Shown in pieces: positions 25,161-36,042 of a stretch of 64,000 nt of DNA (within the stretch, counting starts at the first letter, position 1; the number at the start of each line of letters is the position of its first letter). Below the pieces are notes generated by a model, which was not told where the DNA came from, made no database searches, and saw only the letters and a list, made by a program, of their open reading frames with translations. The position numbers and the translations under genes were made by a program. The DNA comes from Tigriopus japonicus (taxonomy: Eukaryota > Arthropoda > Copepoda > Harpacticoida > Harpacticidae), in assembly GCA_010645155.1 (NCBI GenBank), contig CM021314.1, positions 346,364 through 410,363 of the forward strand, read 5' to 3'.

Positions 25161-28100
25161 CTTTTTTGATGAACGATTTGATCCATATGTAGAGAAAACT
25201 TAGGTACCTGTTGAATTCAAATTGAATAAAAATACATTAATCAGCAGCAAAATTGCACAGCAAAACTGTAACACATGATTCTTGTTTGGACATACTCAAT
25301 CGTAAGCTATCACTGAACGCACTTAAACAGCAACCAGTAATTTGTTCTTCAAAATGAAGAATGCTCAGGATGTCGTATCCGACTACATCTGTATTTGAAA
25401 CACTGTCATGTGACATATCGCTTTAAAATTCGCCTTTTTAGCAGAACACTTTTGTTTCGGATATTTTATGGTAAAAAGTTTTCTGAAAAGATATTCAAGG
25501 GTGACGAGTTTCTAAATTTTAGAAAACTTTTAGCTGTTCTTTTTTTCGAAGAAAGGCTTTCGTGCTCTCCCTTTAAAAATGTCGATACTAAAGGACAACA
25601 ATATTGTTAATGTCGATGCTTTGACTCAACAACCAGAGTTTGGAAATAAAAAACTTAACATTAGAAAAATTCTTCAAAAATGAATACTATTGCCGCTAAC
25701 GCACAACTATCTAAACCACATTAACATTTGATATGAGGCAATAAAAGAACGGCGTTAGATTTAATAGGAATGATTTTCCTGACGGACAACATTCTTTAAT
25801 CCATTTTTGACTTTTTTACTAATGATTGCAGATCACATAGAAAGCTCTTAAATTTATTTGTGGATGCTGTGATTTTATTCTGGCTTTTATAATTTGAAAT
25901 GTTAATAAATCGATTTGAGAAAGGTCACCCATTCATGATTTCACTTGGCAGCTTCGCTTGAAGTGGTTCAAAAAAGCTTCAAAGAAAAGAATCGAATCCA
26001 CGATGTTTAAACTTGAAACCTTACAAAGGTAGTACAGCGAAATCTCGATTTAACGATATTGTCCGTCACCCCAAAATATATCGTTAAATCGAGTCGCTGT
26101 CGTAGAAGTCGTAGTAAAACGGTAACCCTAAAATTATCGTTAACCGAGATTTATCGTTAAATCGAGATTTCATTGTATTTGGAAGTATGGTCAACTAAAT
26201 ACGAACGCTTTAAAACTTCACTAAACTGTTCATTTAAATTTTGAAAAGAAAATTTTGTCGGACCAAACAAAAAAGGCATTGCTCTTACTTTGGATGGCTT
26301 AATAGAAAAAAGTAAGTTCTGTCGAATGCACTCTCACTTCATCATCTCTAATGTAAGACAGAATCAATCAATACTGTAAACAGATTCATCTAACAAAACA
26401 GGAACAATCTGACTTGTTTGATTTGCGTAAAGGGAAGGGTGATTCTTGAAAAACGGAGCAACCAATATTTGTTACTCAGAAATGATTGCCCCTACCAAAA
26501 GTGCAGTATTTAAGAAAGAAATGATTCCGTGCACTGCAATCCTTAAAAGTGCTTTATTTGGCCCCCTGAAACTTGATACTGGCTTGACTCTGTACATATA
26601 TCAAGTATAAAAATGTTTTAAAACTAAGTTTTTGCACCTCATTCATGTTCATGTTCTTTCTGTTAATGAAATGTCCCGATTATTCATAACAGTTTTTAGT
26701 TCATGTATGAGGATTATTGTTTATTGGTATGGATAGTTTGGCATAGGTTTTGTTCATCGGCCTTAATTTGAGTAACTTAAACTTAAATTGGTCACAGCAC
26801 AAAACAAAAAAAACCGAAGCATCTCTAAAAGGATCAATGCAGTGCTTCCATATTTTGCGCTTTTGCGCAAACTTTGCGCTTTTAAGGGTGCCTTTTGCGC
26901 ACTTTTTTGGGCTCTCGCGCCTTGCGCCTCTTTTGAAAACAACAACCTGCCCTTTTCAAGTTTCTTTCAAAAGAACAAAAAATTGCACTTTGAACCCTAA
27001 AAGCGCCAAAAATTGTCCAACATGCCACTCAACAATAACTATTTTAATAACATCAAGTTAAAAAAAAAATTGTCGAAAATTTTCAAAAATAATATGAGCT
27101 CATTTTGCCAACAAACTTGCAATGCTTGAGAGTGAAAAAAATTGTGTGTCTACCAAAGCAAAACCTAGTGGAAAATGAACAATCCAAGGAAGTGTCATGT
27201 GAACCCAAGAAAGTCTCTCAAATTTGAAGTAATTTAAGGTCAAACTGAGAATAGAAGATTTGCAGTTGAGATATTCCAAAAATTGGCAAAAAAAAAATTG
27301 TCAGTATGAATACGTGAAAGGCTCATTTTTTTTAAAAAAAAAGTGCTTTGTCCTTATATAGGTTAGATAATTTACCAATCATGATGACAAAATTGTACTT
27401 TCTCCTTTCATTTTTTTGTCAAATTGTGGTTGAAACAAGTTCTTAAGCTTTGTAATAGAGATATAAACGAATGCACTTGTAATGTAAATTTGTGTGTTTT
27501 GGTAACTATTTTTTAAAAGCTAAATATCTGAGTCATTGTCGGATTTTGTTGTGAAAAAAGTAAGCCTTTAAGTTTATATGAAGGTGAGGCAAACTCCTCT
27601 GATAGTTTCCTTGTATTTTTTATCGTTTCTTGAGCCAATTTTCTTGAGTCTCGATAAAAGAAAAATCTCGATGTAAGCGACATTTTGACAGAAAAGTTTC
27701 TTAAAATGAGATTCGACTGTTTTACAGATACCTCTTACGTCCTAGTTACTACTAGAACATTTAATTCATCGAAATAACCGTTCATTTTAGTACATTAACA
27801 GGCCGGAAGTTGTATTTCTGTAATTCGTCCTGAGAAATTAAGATATCCTTGCCAAGAGATACTGTTATCTTCTATTTAAGAAGTTAATGTTCCTCTTGGA
27901 AAAAAATACAATTTCTAGTAGATAGACAAAGAACATGAAGCTCCTATTGTTATGCATTCAATTGATTATTCCTAAATCAACTTTGAACTCTGTACTCAAT
28001 CTGCACCGAACTCTTCATAAATTGCATATTTTCGTATTGCAGTATTCATTGTAGTTTTTACATATCTCTAGAGAAAGAAAATCAAACTTCTAGAATACAA

Positions 28101-29755
28101 TCTCAACCAGAATTAGGGGAATCTAATACCAACAACTTCTTCCTTCGTGCTGGCCAATGTAAAGACACTTTAACCATCGATAACTCTCCATTTACATATA
28201 TTGATATATTCAATGTTGTTCCAGAAGTTTTGATCAAATGGCTAAGAGCACCCATTGCTTTCAAAAACAAACTCCAAAAGGCAGCTCACCGGGTGATTCA
28301 TAAAAAATGGAAAAGGAAACCATGTCCATAACTTAGAAATGGTTGATCTCACAAAAAATGTATGAAGCTCAAAAAGATGCGGTAGATAACAATTCTTCAG
28401 ATAGAAATGTTTTTTTCCCTTTATGTCGCCTTCTATTCGATGGGAGCCAAATTTCGAAATCGGAAGAGAGATTGAAGTCGGAGTCACGAACGCACTGTTT
28501 TCAAAAATGTCCCTTCTCGCGGAACTTCTTCGTCACTTATATATTAACTAGGGTGAAATTGTTTTTTCTGACTCTTCAAGCCAAGACTTTAGCCAATTAC
28601 ATTCAATGAAAGTGAGGTTCATATGCGGTTTCAATCACGAGTTATAAACGATATAATTAGGTTTCTGTTTCATTTGAAGCACCCGGTAAGTCATGCAAAG
28701 ACATTGCCCATGACCAAAACAATAACAAAACAAGACGTTGAGCGAAACTTGAGACTTTTTTTTTCCTTTTCATTTTCAGGAGAAAGGCCCAAAAGGCAAA
28801 AATACTTTCGACACGTTAAGTCTAGTCTGTAATTTTCTGACAGTTTTTTCGTGTTCCCACTCACATCAAGTTATAACTTTAAAAAACTCTAAAAAGACAA
28901 GCATAAAACTTTTTAAACTTGAGCCAAGTTTTTTTGACATTTGACAACCAGACACCTAAATTAGGGTTTATCTATTGAAATCTTATGAATAAATACACAA
29001 ATCGAAAAACCGTTTTCAAATGTCATATTAAAGTAAGACATGGAACTTGAATTGAAACTTATAATTACCAGGAAATCCAGGCGAATCCGACAAATATCAG
29101 ATGAGGCTTTACATATTTTATAATCACATACAGTCACTCCGCTGGGACTGGTCGTTTCAGTTATGTAAGTATTATTATCAGAGGATGTCTGACCGCAAGA
29201 TAAACTGACTAAAACACAAAAGAAATATTGTTAAGGAGACAAGCTCTAATAATTTTCCATTGATTCTGGGTACTTAGACAACAGACGCCAAATCCATTGG
29301 CACATGTTCCAGATGGGGAACCATCTACAAAGTAAAAAGTGTACATGTTAGCCAAGAAGCAACCTTTAGCTACGTTGCCTTACTTCTTCTGGAGCACTCA
29401 TCACTAGTGTAGCAAGTTCCCATACGAGTGGAACCGGATGGGGTACACATATCATTCTACAAGAAAGCCAAGAGTTCGATAAACTGAAAAGTCAAAAGCC
29501 ATGTTTTAGCCAAAAAACCATTAAAGGGCTGGTAATACCTTGAACCTCACGATTTCGAACAACGAGAGTGCTAAAATAAACAGGTGTTATGGAACAAAGT
29601 AGGGGCTTTTGAACTTATAAAAGAAAAGGGATCTCAAAGGTGAGAAAATTACCTTTCCCACTTCTGGTTTTGCTTGTGACATTCACCGCATCTTCAGAAG
29701 ATGTTGAACTGACAACGAGAGAGACTAAAATGAAAAGAGTCCCACAAGCAAACAT
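21201..29755 (-). CDS. CUB-domain secreted protein, gene C
   Basis: Thirteen - strand exons: 29755-29653, 29570-29539, 29456-29384, 29324-29274, 29208-29069, 23208-23052, 22992-22909, 22440-22312, 22237-22125, 22060-22044, 21847-21796, 21546-21435 and 21334-21201 (stop TAG). They total exactly 1197 bp (398 residues). The signal peptide is MFACGTLFILVSLVVSS. A Cys-rich motif (GTC..DEC...GTCANGFGVCC) and a CUB-like domain (CRIRLDFL, CITDSF, ICGFNDGQH) come next. The second half has GCLQYFTTSTG, LSRQAYSICIRR, NFCGRAF and GFSLDYQQIPC. Exons 2, 4, 5, 7, 9 and 10 have the same length as gene B counterparts, and phases agree throughout. This joins the 29 kb and 23 kb halves across a 5.86 kb intron. 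Intron 8 uses a GC donor. The ligand is unknown. Confidence 0.85.
23829..23890 (+). repeat. 60 bp direct repeat, copy 1
   Basis: This matches 26587-26645 in the same orientation (CTGTACATATAT...AAGTTTTTGCACCTCATT). Copy 2 abuts the right arm of the 116 bp inverted repeat, and copy 1 lies outside the left arm. Confidence 0.7.
24105..24222. repeat. AATTAC-rich palindromic patch
   Basis: Alternating aattgtaattac/gtaattacaatt words form overlapping palindromes. The composition resembles the MITE at 48449-48902 and the patch at 45683-46125, but the termini are not resolvable. Confidence 0.45.
24262..24489 (+). repeat. Partial copy of CACCGGGTG-ended element
   Basis: This matches 28460-28690 in the same orientation (GGAGTCACGAA, TTTTTCTGACTCTTCAAGCCAAGA, TCACGAGTTATA.ACGATA.AATTAG split by divergence). 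It ends at the terminal CACCCGGT. The left half of the element is absent here. Confidence 0.7.
25112..25161 (+). repeat. (AAC)n microsatellite
   Basis: About 16 perfect AAC units, uninterrupted. Confidence 0.95.
26035..26175. mobile_element. pogo/Tigger-type MITE
   Basis: A 141 bp element has inverted ends CAGCGAAATCTCGATTTAAC and the near complement GTTAAATCGAGATTTCATTG, flanked by TA at 26033-26034 and 26176-26177. The CAGTNGAAxCTCGxTTTAACG end and the TA target are typical of pogo/Tigger non-autonomous elements. It is nested in the TTAA-flanked element. Confidence 0.85.
26587..26645 (+). repeat. 60 bp direct repeat, copy 2
   Basis: This is the partner of 23829-23890 and directly precedes the right arm (26651-26766) of the long inverted repeat. 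Confidence 0.7.
27640..27725. mobile_element. Decayed pogo/Tigger-like end
   Basis: Read on the - strand, ACAGTCGAATCTCATTTTAAG followed by an AATGTCGCTTACATCGAGA block resembles a Tigger terminus. A second intact end was not found. Confidence 0.35.
28288..28687. mobile_element. Non-autonomous element with ACCGGGTG ends
   Basis: A left end ACCGGGTGATTCATAAA and a right end whose complement is ACCGGGTGCTTCAAAT bound 400 bp. Its right half recurs at 24262-24489. There is no transposase frame. The class is not assigned because the target duplication is unclear. Confidence 0.55.
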
Positions 29756-29900
29756 GGTTCCAAGAAATTTGGAACACCTAAAATAAAGAGCAATCGAATA
29801 GAGGTAAAATGATAAGTTGGTATACCAATCCTTCGAACCTGAATCTTCGATGTTCAAGACAAGACTGCTCAAAACCACGATGAAAACCAAAGACGGGCGC
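29756..29900 (-). promoter_or_regulatory. Gene C 5' UTR with a short intron
   Basis: An acceptor (ttattttag) ends at 29778, 22 nt before the ATG. A possible donor (TTCAG/gttcga) at 29838 would give a 61 bp 5' UTR intron, as in gene B. The long - strand frame that runs through here is not coding: the signal peptide starts at 29755. Confidence 0.4.
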
Positions 29901-32292
29901 TCGTTTCGGGCTTGGTTTACTATTTTCCAGATTGGTGGAAAAACTTGACATCGATGACTCCAAACCTGGAGAGACACATTTTCGTAACTGTCGGTGCATG
30001 GCCATGGGAGTGTCTTAGACGCAGATACAAACAGTGTCGACACTAGTGATGGCCGGCTTTGTAACTATTGGAGTTGAGATTCCAAATGGGCTACTTTCAA
30101 GACTATCCCTCCTGAGAATTTCTTTGACGCAGTTGAGTCACACTAAATGCATTTCAAAGATGGTCATTAGTTCTTGATGTAAGAATATAACAACCGCCTT
30201 TTTTTTACCCTTGAAATTTGACAACACTATTTTTTTAACAGCTAAATTCATTATTTGGAATCATTATTTTGATTATGAATAAGAACTGATCAAATAAAGG
30301 CTTCAAATTATGATTTCTCAAAACAGGATATGAACAAGAAAAGCGAACAAATAAAGCTCAAATGAAGAAACAATAAGGGAGGTGAAAATGTTCTTTTGAT
30401 GGTTTCAAAGATTCAACGGAACTCGAACATCAAAGGCACCTCTTGAAAAAGTAGGTTTGCTGAACTTAGTTTTAACATTCCGTTCATTTTCTTTCTCTTG
30501 GCTGTTTTCCGAACTGGGTTTATTCAGCAGCTGACTTTAGCGGAAATAGGGAGGTTGCGTGAACATAGAATCGGCTATTCCGTTCATCGTTTCCCATCTC
30601 GATGACCTCTACCGTAATGACACTCCGAGCTTGGAAATCATCATTCCTAGGATAAATATTCATTAATCACACTCATGCTCCTCTGTGTTATGTTATGGAC
30701 GCGAGTGACGGACGCACGATGCGTATTCGATAAAGCTCTATTGGAGCAAGCATATATAGAGTAGGAGAGCATGAGGCATAAGGAATAACACTACACTCAA
30801 TAAATGCGAAAATATTTTCAGGACATTTAAAACACATAAAATAACATTTACAACACAACAAACGAGGACTTGTGCAACGAATTGGGAGACCACTAAATCA
30901 ACCAGATGGAAAGCTGGAGACCCCTCTTTACACGGTTTGCACAAGTTCTTCCATCAACCCCCAAGCATTCCGGAGGAGCGTGTCTCCCGGAACAAATTAC
31001 GAGGGGACGTGAGATCTGGGAATAACTTGTCTCCAACAGTATTTTTTTTTCATGGACAGATTGCGTTTCACCCAAATTATCTTCAAAGCCCATGGTTGCA
31101 TCTCAAAGATCGGGGGCAAGTTGAACTGAAGAGGGGTCGGGAACATTGTTTAAAAAATAACATGTGAGGAATGGGTTCCTGATGACTAGGTTACTTCTGT
31201 CTTGGCATGATTGTGTTTCGCCCAGATTTTCTCGTGCTCCCATGAAACAATCTTTAACAATGAAACAGATTTTGGTTCCTGGGTTTACACCTAGGCTCTC
31301 TTCGGAGTTGTGCACGTCGTTTTCACTTTGTGACCTTTTACTGTGACCTTTACCGTGGCCTTTCTACCGCGACTGATTTGCAGAAACCTTTTTACTGTGA
31401 CCTATTGGCCGGTGATGGTTCTGCTTAAGACGTACGTATTCACCTCGCCCCCTAAAAACATTGCTAAAAAAAGAAGGTTCCGTGGAATATTTTCTTTAGT
31501 AACTTCAATTCAAGGAATAAAACCCTTAGAAAGTTTTTTAATAGCTATGCACAACCCGTTTCTAGAAAACATTCGATCTACTCTTGTATAGTGAGTTGGC
31601 TGCATTCTTAGCAATTTGAAGAAAGGTTCTTATAATGCTAATGATTGGTTTGTTTATTTCTTTTTAAGTGCTACTGCACTTTTTGTCAAATCAACATATG
31701 TATTCAGTTTGACTTAAATTTAGAAAAGGCACATCAAGAAAATTATGGAAAAGTGCAAAAATCAGGAGTTACTGGAATCACATACTGTTGGCAAGCGTCA
31801 AGTAAGATCAAAAAATGTATTAACTATTTACTTTTCAATAATTAGTTCATTTGAAATGTTTTTTTTGTTTATAACTTATAATCAAGACCTGACTTGGACA
31901 AGAGTAGAAAACCAAAGTTATTCCTTTTGGTTTCCTGGGTCTGAAACACATCTCAGTGTTTGGGAATTCCCCAAAAATCTTGATATGGTTTTTCAATCCA
32001 GTGTTTCTTTTGCATGTTGAACTAGTTTTTAAGGATTTTAACGTAACGTAATCTTAACGTAAAAGTGGAAAACACATGTGTTACTAAAAAATGCAGTAGG
32101 TGAATCGTTTGGAGTTGACAGATACGAAAGAACCCTTGTCCAGGCCCCAAAATTTTTAGGGGTGTGCACATTAATTAGATCCTGAATCTTAATTTGTGTT
32201 TGGTTCATCATTGAAAGTATCGCTTAGCTACGAGCCAAGTCATGTTTTATTCATGTTCCCGGTGTTCCCACAAGCTTAAAGCCGCTTCTGGA
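29901..32292. other. Upstream of gene C, nothing recognised
   Basis: This may hold the gene C promoter. Loosely repeated words TTTACTGTGACC occur at 31338-31405, and two related blocks at about 31050 and 31200 share GATTG.GTTTC.CCCA. No gene family was recognised. Confidence 0.35.
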
Positions 32293-32475
32293 CTGAAGGT
32301 GCACTTACACGACACGTTTTTTATCGCAGATTGAGACAACCTTTGAAGTCACAGATTCGATTTTTCCATTGGCATGTGAGCAGGTCTCCCCAAGATGTTG
32401 CCAGTTTGTACATCTGTGATGTTGCAGCTGGCCTCAAACTACGATATAAAACGTGCCGTATAACTACACCTTTAG
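32293..32475. mobile_element. Short inverted-repeat element (183 bp)
   Basis: Imperfect ~45 bp terminal inverted repeats share AAGGTG.A.TTA.ACG.CACGTTTT.TATCG.AG.TTGAG. The unit is little more than its two arms, as in a MITE. No convincing target duplication was seen. Confidence 0.65.
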
Positions 32476-33827
32476 CGACAATCTGAAAGACACGATCAAA
32501 GCTGTACTCCGTTAAGCGGGCCTTTCTTTTGGGATCAGGTCATAAATATGTGATATCATTTAATGTTGAGCCGGATCTCCTCCTAATTGATATTTGGCCA
32601 ATGCTCATAAATATGCACAGTTTGATTAGGCGATTTTAAAAATTTAGATGCTTTCTAAAAGTGTAAGTGAAAAGGATCTGTTTCGAGCACCAATGTAGAC
32701 GTGCTCTCACGGGCTCGTATGGTGAATTAAGAACAAAATAACCAGCGATCCAATCACAGTTGGATGCATAAGTTCTTTATCCTAGAATAACTTGCGATTA
32801 CACTTTTATATAACTGCATGTGACTGCCAATTCTTCATAAGTGTCTTCTTCTTCTGCTAGCTGTTGCAAAAACGATTGCTCTTATTGAGATGGCGGAATA
32901 CGAGAGCCGTGCATAAATAAATGTAAACGACCCCGTAATTTTCTCTCTCTCAAATAAATATATTTAATAGTCCTTCTTTTTATTGTTTCCTCCTTCAAAA
33001 GGAAAGTTGTGTGACACCTTATTGAATTACGCCAAACAACGACAAGGTATTCCAACGTGTTTGCATCCAGATTCCCAATTTGAAGTTTTTTTGTGAATAA
33101 ATCTCGAGGGACCGAATTGGAGTTATATTTCATCAATTTAGACTTAGTTAATCACCACTGGGCTCACAAGTGGGCCCGGTCCATTGGTTGCCAACACCTG
33201 ATTCAGACAAACATAAAAGAAAAATATTTTGATTTGGTTTCAGTTGAACACATCCATAGGAGTTCATGAGAATTGACCAGAAGAAAAAAGTTCGAATGTT
33301 TTCAAAAAGCTTATTTGAAGTGTCACGACAATTACACCTTATGTTCTGCTTGCTCATGGGTCTCGAATCTCTCTTGAATTTAAAAAAAAAATTCCCTTTG
33401 CTCAAGTGTGAACACGGTGGACGCTTTTTGTACAAAACTAGAACAAAAGAACTCTAGTTCAATTTTCTATAAATTATAAGAGATTAAAATTTTAACTATT
33501 CAAGCTCCAGCAGTAATTGAAAAACATAAGCATTCAGCTCCTTATCATCTTGTAATTTGTACAACAGTGACATATAGGATTTCGTTTGTAGGATCTCTGA
33601 CACTTGTAATCATCCTACAAAATGATTAGCACATTTGGCAGATCATTTTGCCTTTGCCATATGTCTGTGTTTGGGGCTTGTTTGGTTCAACATTTCGTTT
33701 CCCGTAGCCGAATGCACACATTGAGCGAGATTTGTACTCTCACGAGAAACCTTCCAACACACTCAAAACAAAGCAAGCTTGTCCTTTTATCTTGATTATT
33801 TGATTGCTTGCAAAGATATCCTTTATA
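32476..33827. other. Intergenic, nothing recognised
   Basis: Two - strand open frames (32882-33136 and 33148-33435) of 84-95 codons are tandem but match no family I know. No splice partners were found. Confidence 0.35.
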
Positions 33828-35021
33828 CAGGGCCCGGAAAAATTATTTATTCTGCTATGAATTGAAAATTCAATAAGTTTCAAGGTCTATGTTCAGCTGT
33901 TGGTTAATATGAGTGATCGTCAGCTGACCCTCAGCTTAAGGCTGGTCTACAAATGAAACACTTTGGCTATATTATTTGACAAATATTACCAAAAATGTTT
34001 GGTGTTTGCCAAATGTTTCCTTTCTGTTGCTTCTACACGTGAACGTGCAGTTTGTCAAATATTTTTTCCCTTGGCCAAAGTGTTGCCATTTTTTCAAATT
34101 GTTTCAAACTGGCACTGCCAAATATTGTTTGAAAACCAGTCACCTTTAGCAGAGTCGCGAAATTTAGAAAGTGAATTGTATACTTCCACATATTGTCACT
34201 TTTCAACGACAATTTTTTTTTCAATCGTGCTTTTTGCCCAAGACTTTTTCTTTCCTTCAGTGTCATTTAATTTGGATGGAAAGTCTTACGCATAACGCCA
34301 CGCTAAGGACATTTACAATATCTTCTGTCATTTTCAGTTCTTTTCTTGTCCCCCCAACCATTTTAAGACCTCTACTTTCCACTGGCATTTGGTTTTGTCG
34401 AGTTGGGTTTTGGTGAACATTGGCAGTAATAACTACAACTTGGCAACGTTGCTTCCTTGTAAACTCCTCCGAACCTGTCAGTTGACGCTATTGAGACGTG
34501 ACTATTCTGTAACACTAACAACTAATTATCGATGACTTTTGATGTCGTCCATTTCCGTGGATCCTTGCAATCTTTCACAAATGACGTTCAATTTTGGTGA
34601 TCTTGATGTCAAAAGTAAGAGGATTATTGTTTTGTCCTTCAATCCATTAATTTGAAACTTTTTACCTAACAATAATCGTTTCGTGATTGGACAACCTGCA
34701 TGCATCGATGTGTATTTCGATTGCCGACGAGAAAAAGTTAGCCTAAGGACAAATAATTTTTCAACATGTTCAAAGTCAGAAATGTTTGACAAACAGAAAA
34801 TAATATTTGCCATCAAGCTAATTTTGTCTTGGATTTGACCAAATATTTGCCGTTTTGTTTCACGTGTAGACCAGCTTTAGGTCAGCTGAACACTAGCAAT
34901 AAGGGAGAGTTGGCTGAGCTAACCTTTTAGAATTTCTTCTCTGCAGGAAAAAAACACTTTTATTTCTCGGTCTACTTCTGAACTTCGTGATCTAGAAAAA
35001 AAGCTATCTTTCCGGGCTCTA
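33828..35021. mobile_element. GGCCCGGAAA-ended element hosting another insertion
   Basis: The left end CAGGGCCCGGAAAAAT and the right end whose complement is TAGAGCCCGGAAAGAT match the ends of the hAT-type MITE at 16405-16912. Target duplication is not recognisable, and the interior is replaced by the element at 33941-34876. Confidence 0.5.
33941..34876. mobile_element. Nested inverted-repeat element (GGCTGGTCTAC ends)
   Basis: The ends GGCTGGTCTACAAATGAAAC (left) and the complement of the right end, AGCTGGTCTACACGTGAAAC, match at 17 of 20 positions. Outer flanks are TTAA on the left and TTAG on the right, so a decayed TTAA duplication is possible. Inner motifs around TTTGACAAATATT recur near both ends. 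The 77-110 codon frames inside show no transposase motif. Confidence 0.65.
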
Positions 35022-35460
35022 GTCATTGCAATTGTCAATATCAAACCGGATCCTCATATTATTGATCTTTGGTCTTGATTGTAGAAACTCATAGGAAAGA
35101 AGCGTCATCAGAACATTAACGACAGAGGCTTTAACGTGAAGCTTCAAAAAAGCTAAACAAACCAAGAAATGAAGGAAAAAAAAATGCACTTCCGATAAAA
35201 TATCCATGCAAGGGATTGAACTCACCATATTTTCCAATACCATGACTGGATGAATTCTTATCGGTATGATCTACATAAACGGATTGCAAAACCAAATTTT
35301 GTGATAACTTGAACTTCCTGATGGAGTTCAACAATGTGGAGGTGGAGACAACAATGGCATACATTTGAGGCTTCAAAAAAGCCAAACCGCGTGAAAGAGT
35401 TGACACTTCTTGCCCTTGAAGTTCAATAGTCTTGAGGAACAAAATCCAAAGGGCTCACTT
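35022..35460 (-). other. Possible isolated exon, unidentified
   Basis: A - strand frame from about 35430 to 35232 (IELQGQEVSTLSRGLAFLKP to SSHGIGKYG) ends at a good donor (ATATG/gtgagt). A second frame at 35150-35020 begins after a similar TTTTTTGAAG word. No start, partner exons or known domain were found, so coding status is open. Confidence 0.25.
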
Positions 35461-36042
35461 CAGGGAGCGCCACTTAAAATCGGACAGTGGTATGATGAAG
35501 GCCAGCAATGCCAATTTCAATTTTAGCGCGAAGACCCCCAAATCCAGTTCATAAGCCAATCACTTGTTATTACGTATTTTGAGGGCATTTTGAGCCTCTA
35601 GCTGTTTCAGCAAGAAAAAAGGCAACCAAGAAAGATACCTGTAACAAGATCATAACATCGTTCAAGCAACTGTCAGGACCATTGCTTCAAGGCTTCTTGA
35701 AGCGAAACCAACCAGATCTTAATCCAAGAACTTTTTTATTTCGGGCATTCTAGAGAAGATGGTGGGGAGTAAAGGTTAAAAAAATGTGGCTTCTTAGGTA
35801 GCAACCTTTAACGCTACATGGACTAAAATTCCAGCAGAGCAGGTGCGGATCATTTGATCATATGCAGAGAGTAGATTCAAGGTCGTGGTTAAAAGCAAGG
35901 GCCTCTATGTTGAATAACTTAGTAATAGATCTGTAAAAGATTGTTCCAATCAACATCATTTGTAACAAAGGCTTTTTGATTCGATGGCTCAGTTCCCCTA
36001 AATTAGCAATCCTTCATGTCCGATTTTAAGTGGTGCACCCTG
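35461..36042. mobile_element. Mariner-like non-autonomous element
   Basis: Ends CAGGGAGCGCCACTTAAAAT and the complement of the right end, CAGGGTGCACCACTTAAAAT, match at 18 of 20 bases and continue with CGGACA on both sides. The right flank is TA and the left TT, compatible with a mutated TA target. There is no transposase frame in its 582 bp. Confidence 0.65.

Larger units (their letters stand above)
24598..26762. mobile_element. TTAA-flanked element with 116 bp inverted arms
   Basis: 24594-24709 and 26651-26766 are reverse complements with one mismatch in 116 bp. Both outer edges are TTAA followed by GGCCGATGAAC. TTAA duplication is the hallmark of piggyBac-type insertion, so a piggyBac-like non-autonomous element is possible. 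The interior has no transposase that I recognise and contains a microsatellite and a Tigger-type MITE. The near identity of the arms implies a recent event or gene conversion. Confidence 0.65.
23209..29068 (-). other. Expanded 5.86 kb intron 5 of gene C
   Basis: The donor is CCTG/gtaatt at 29068 and the acceptor is gatttacag ending at 23209; the equivalent intron in gene B is 78 bp. The expansion is filled by repeats: a TTAA-flanked inverted-repeat element (24598-26762), a Tigger-type MITE, an AAC microsatellite, a CACCGGGTG-ended element (28288-28687) with a partial copy at 24262-24489, and a 60 bp direct repeat pair. Confidence 0.75.

Noticed and set aside
29615..30043. 142-codon - strand frame
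   Set aside because: It runs through the 5' UTR intron and first donor of gene C; only the signal-peptide exon (29755-29653) is coding.
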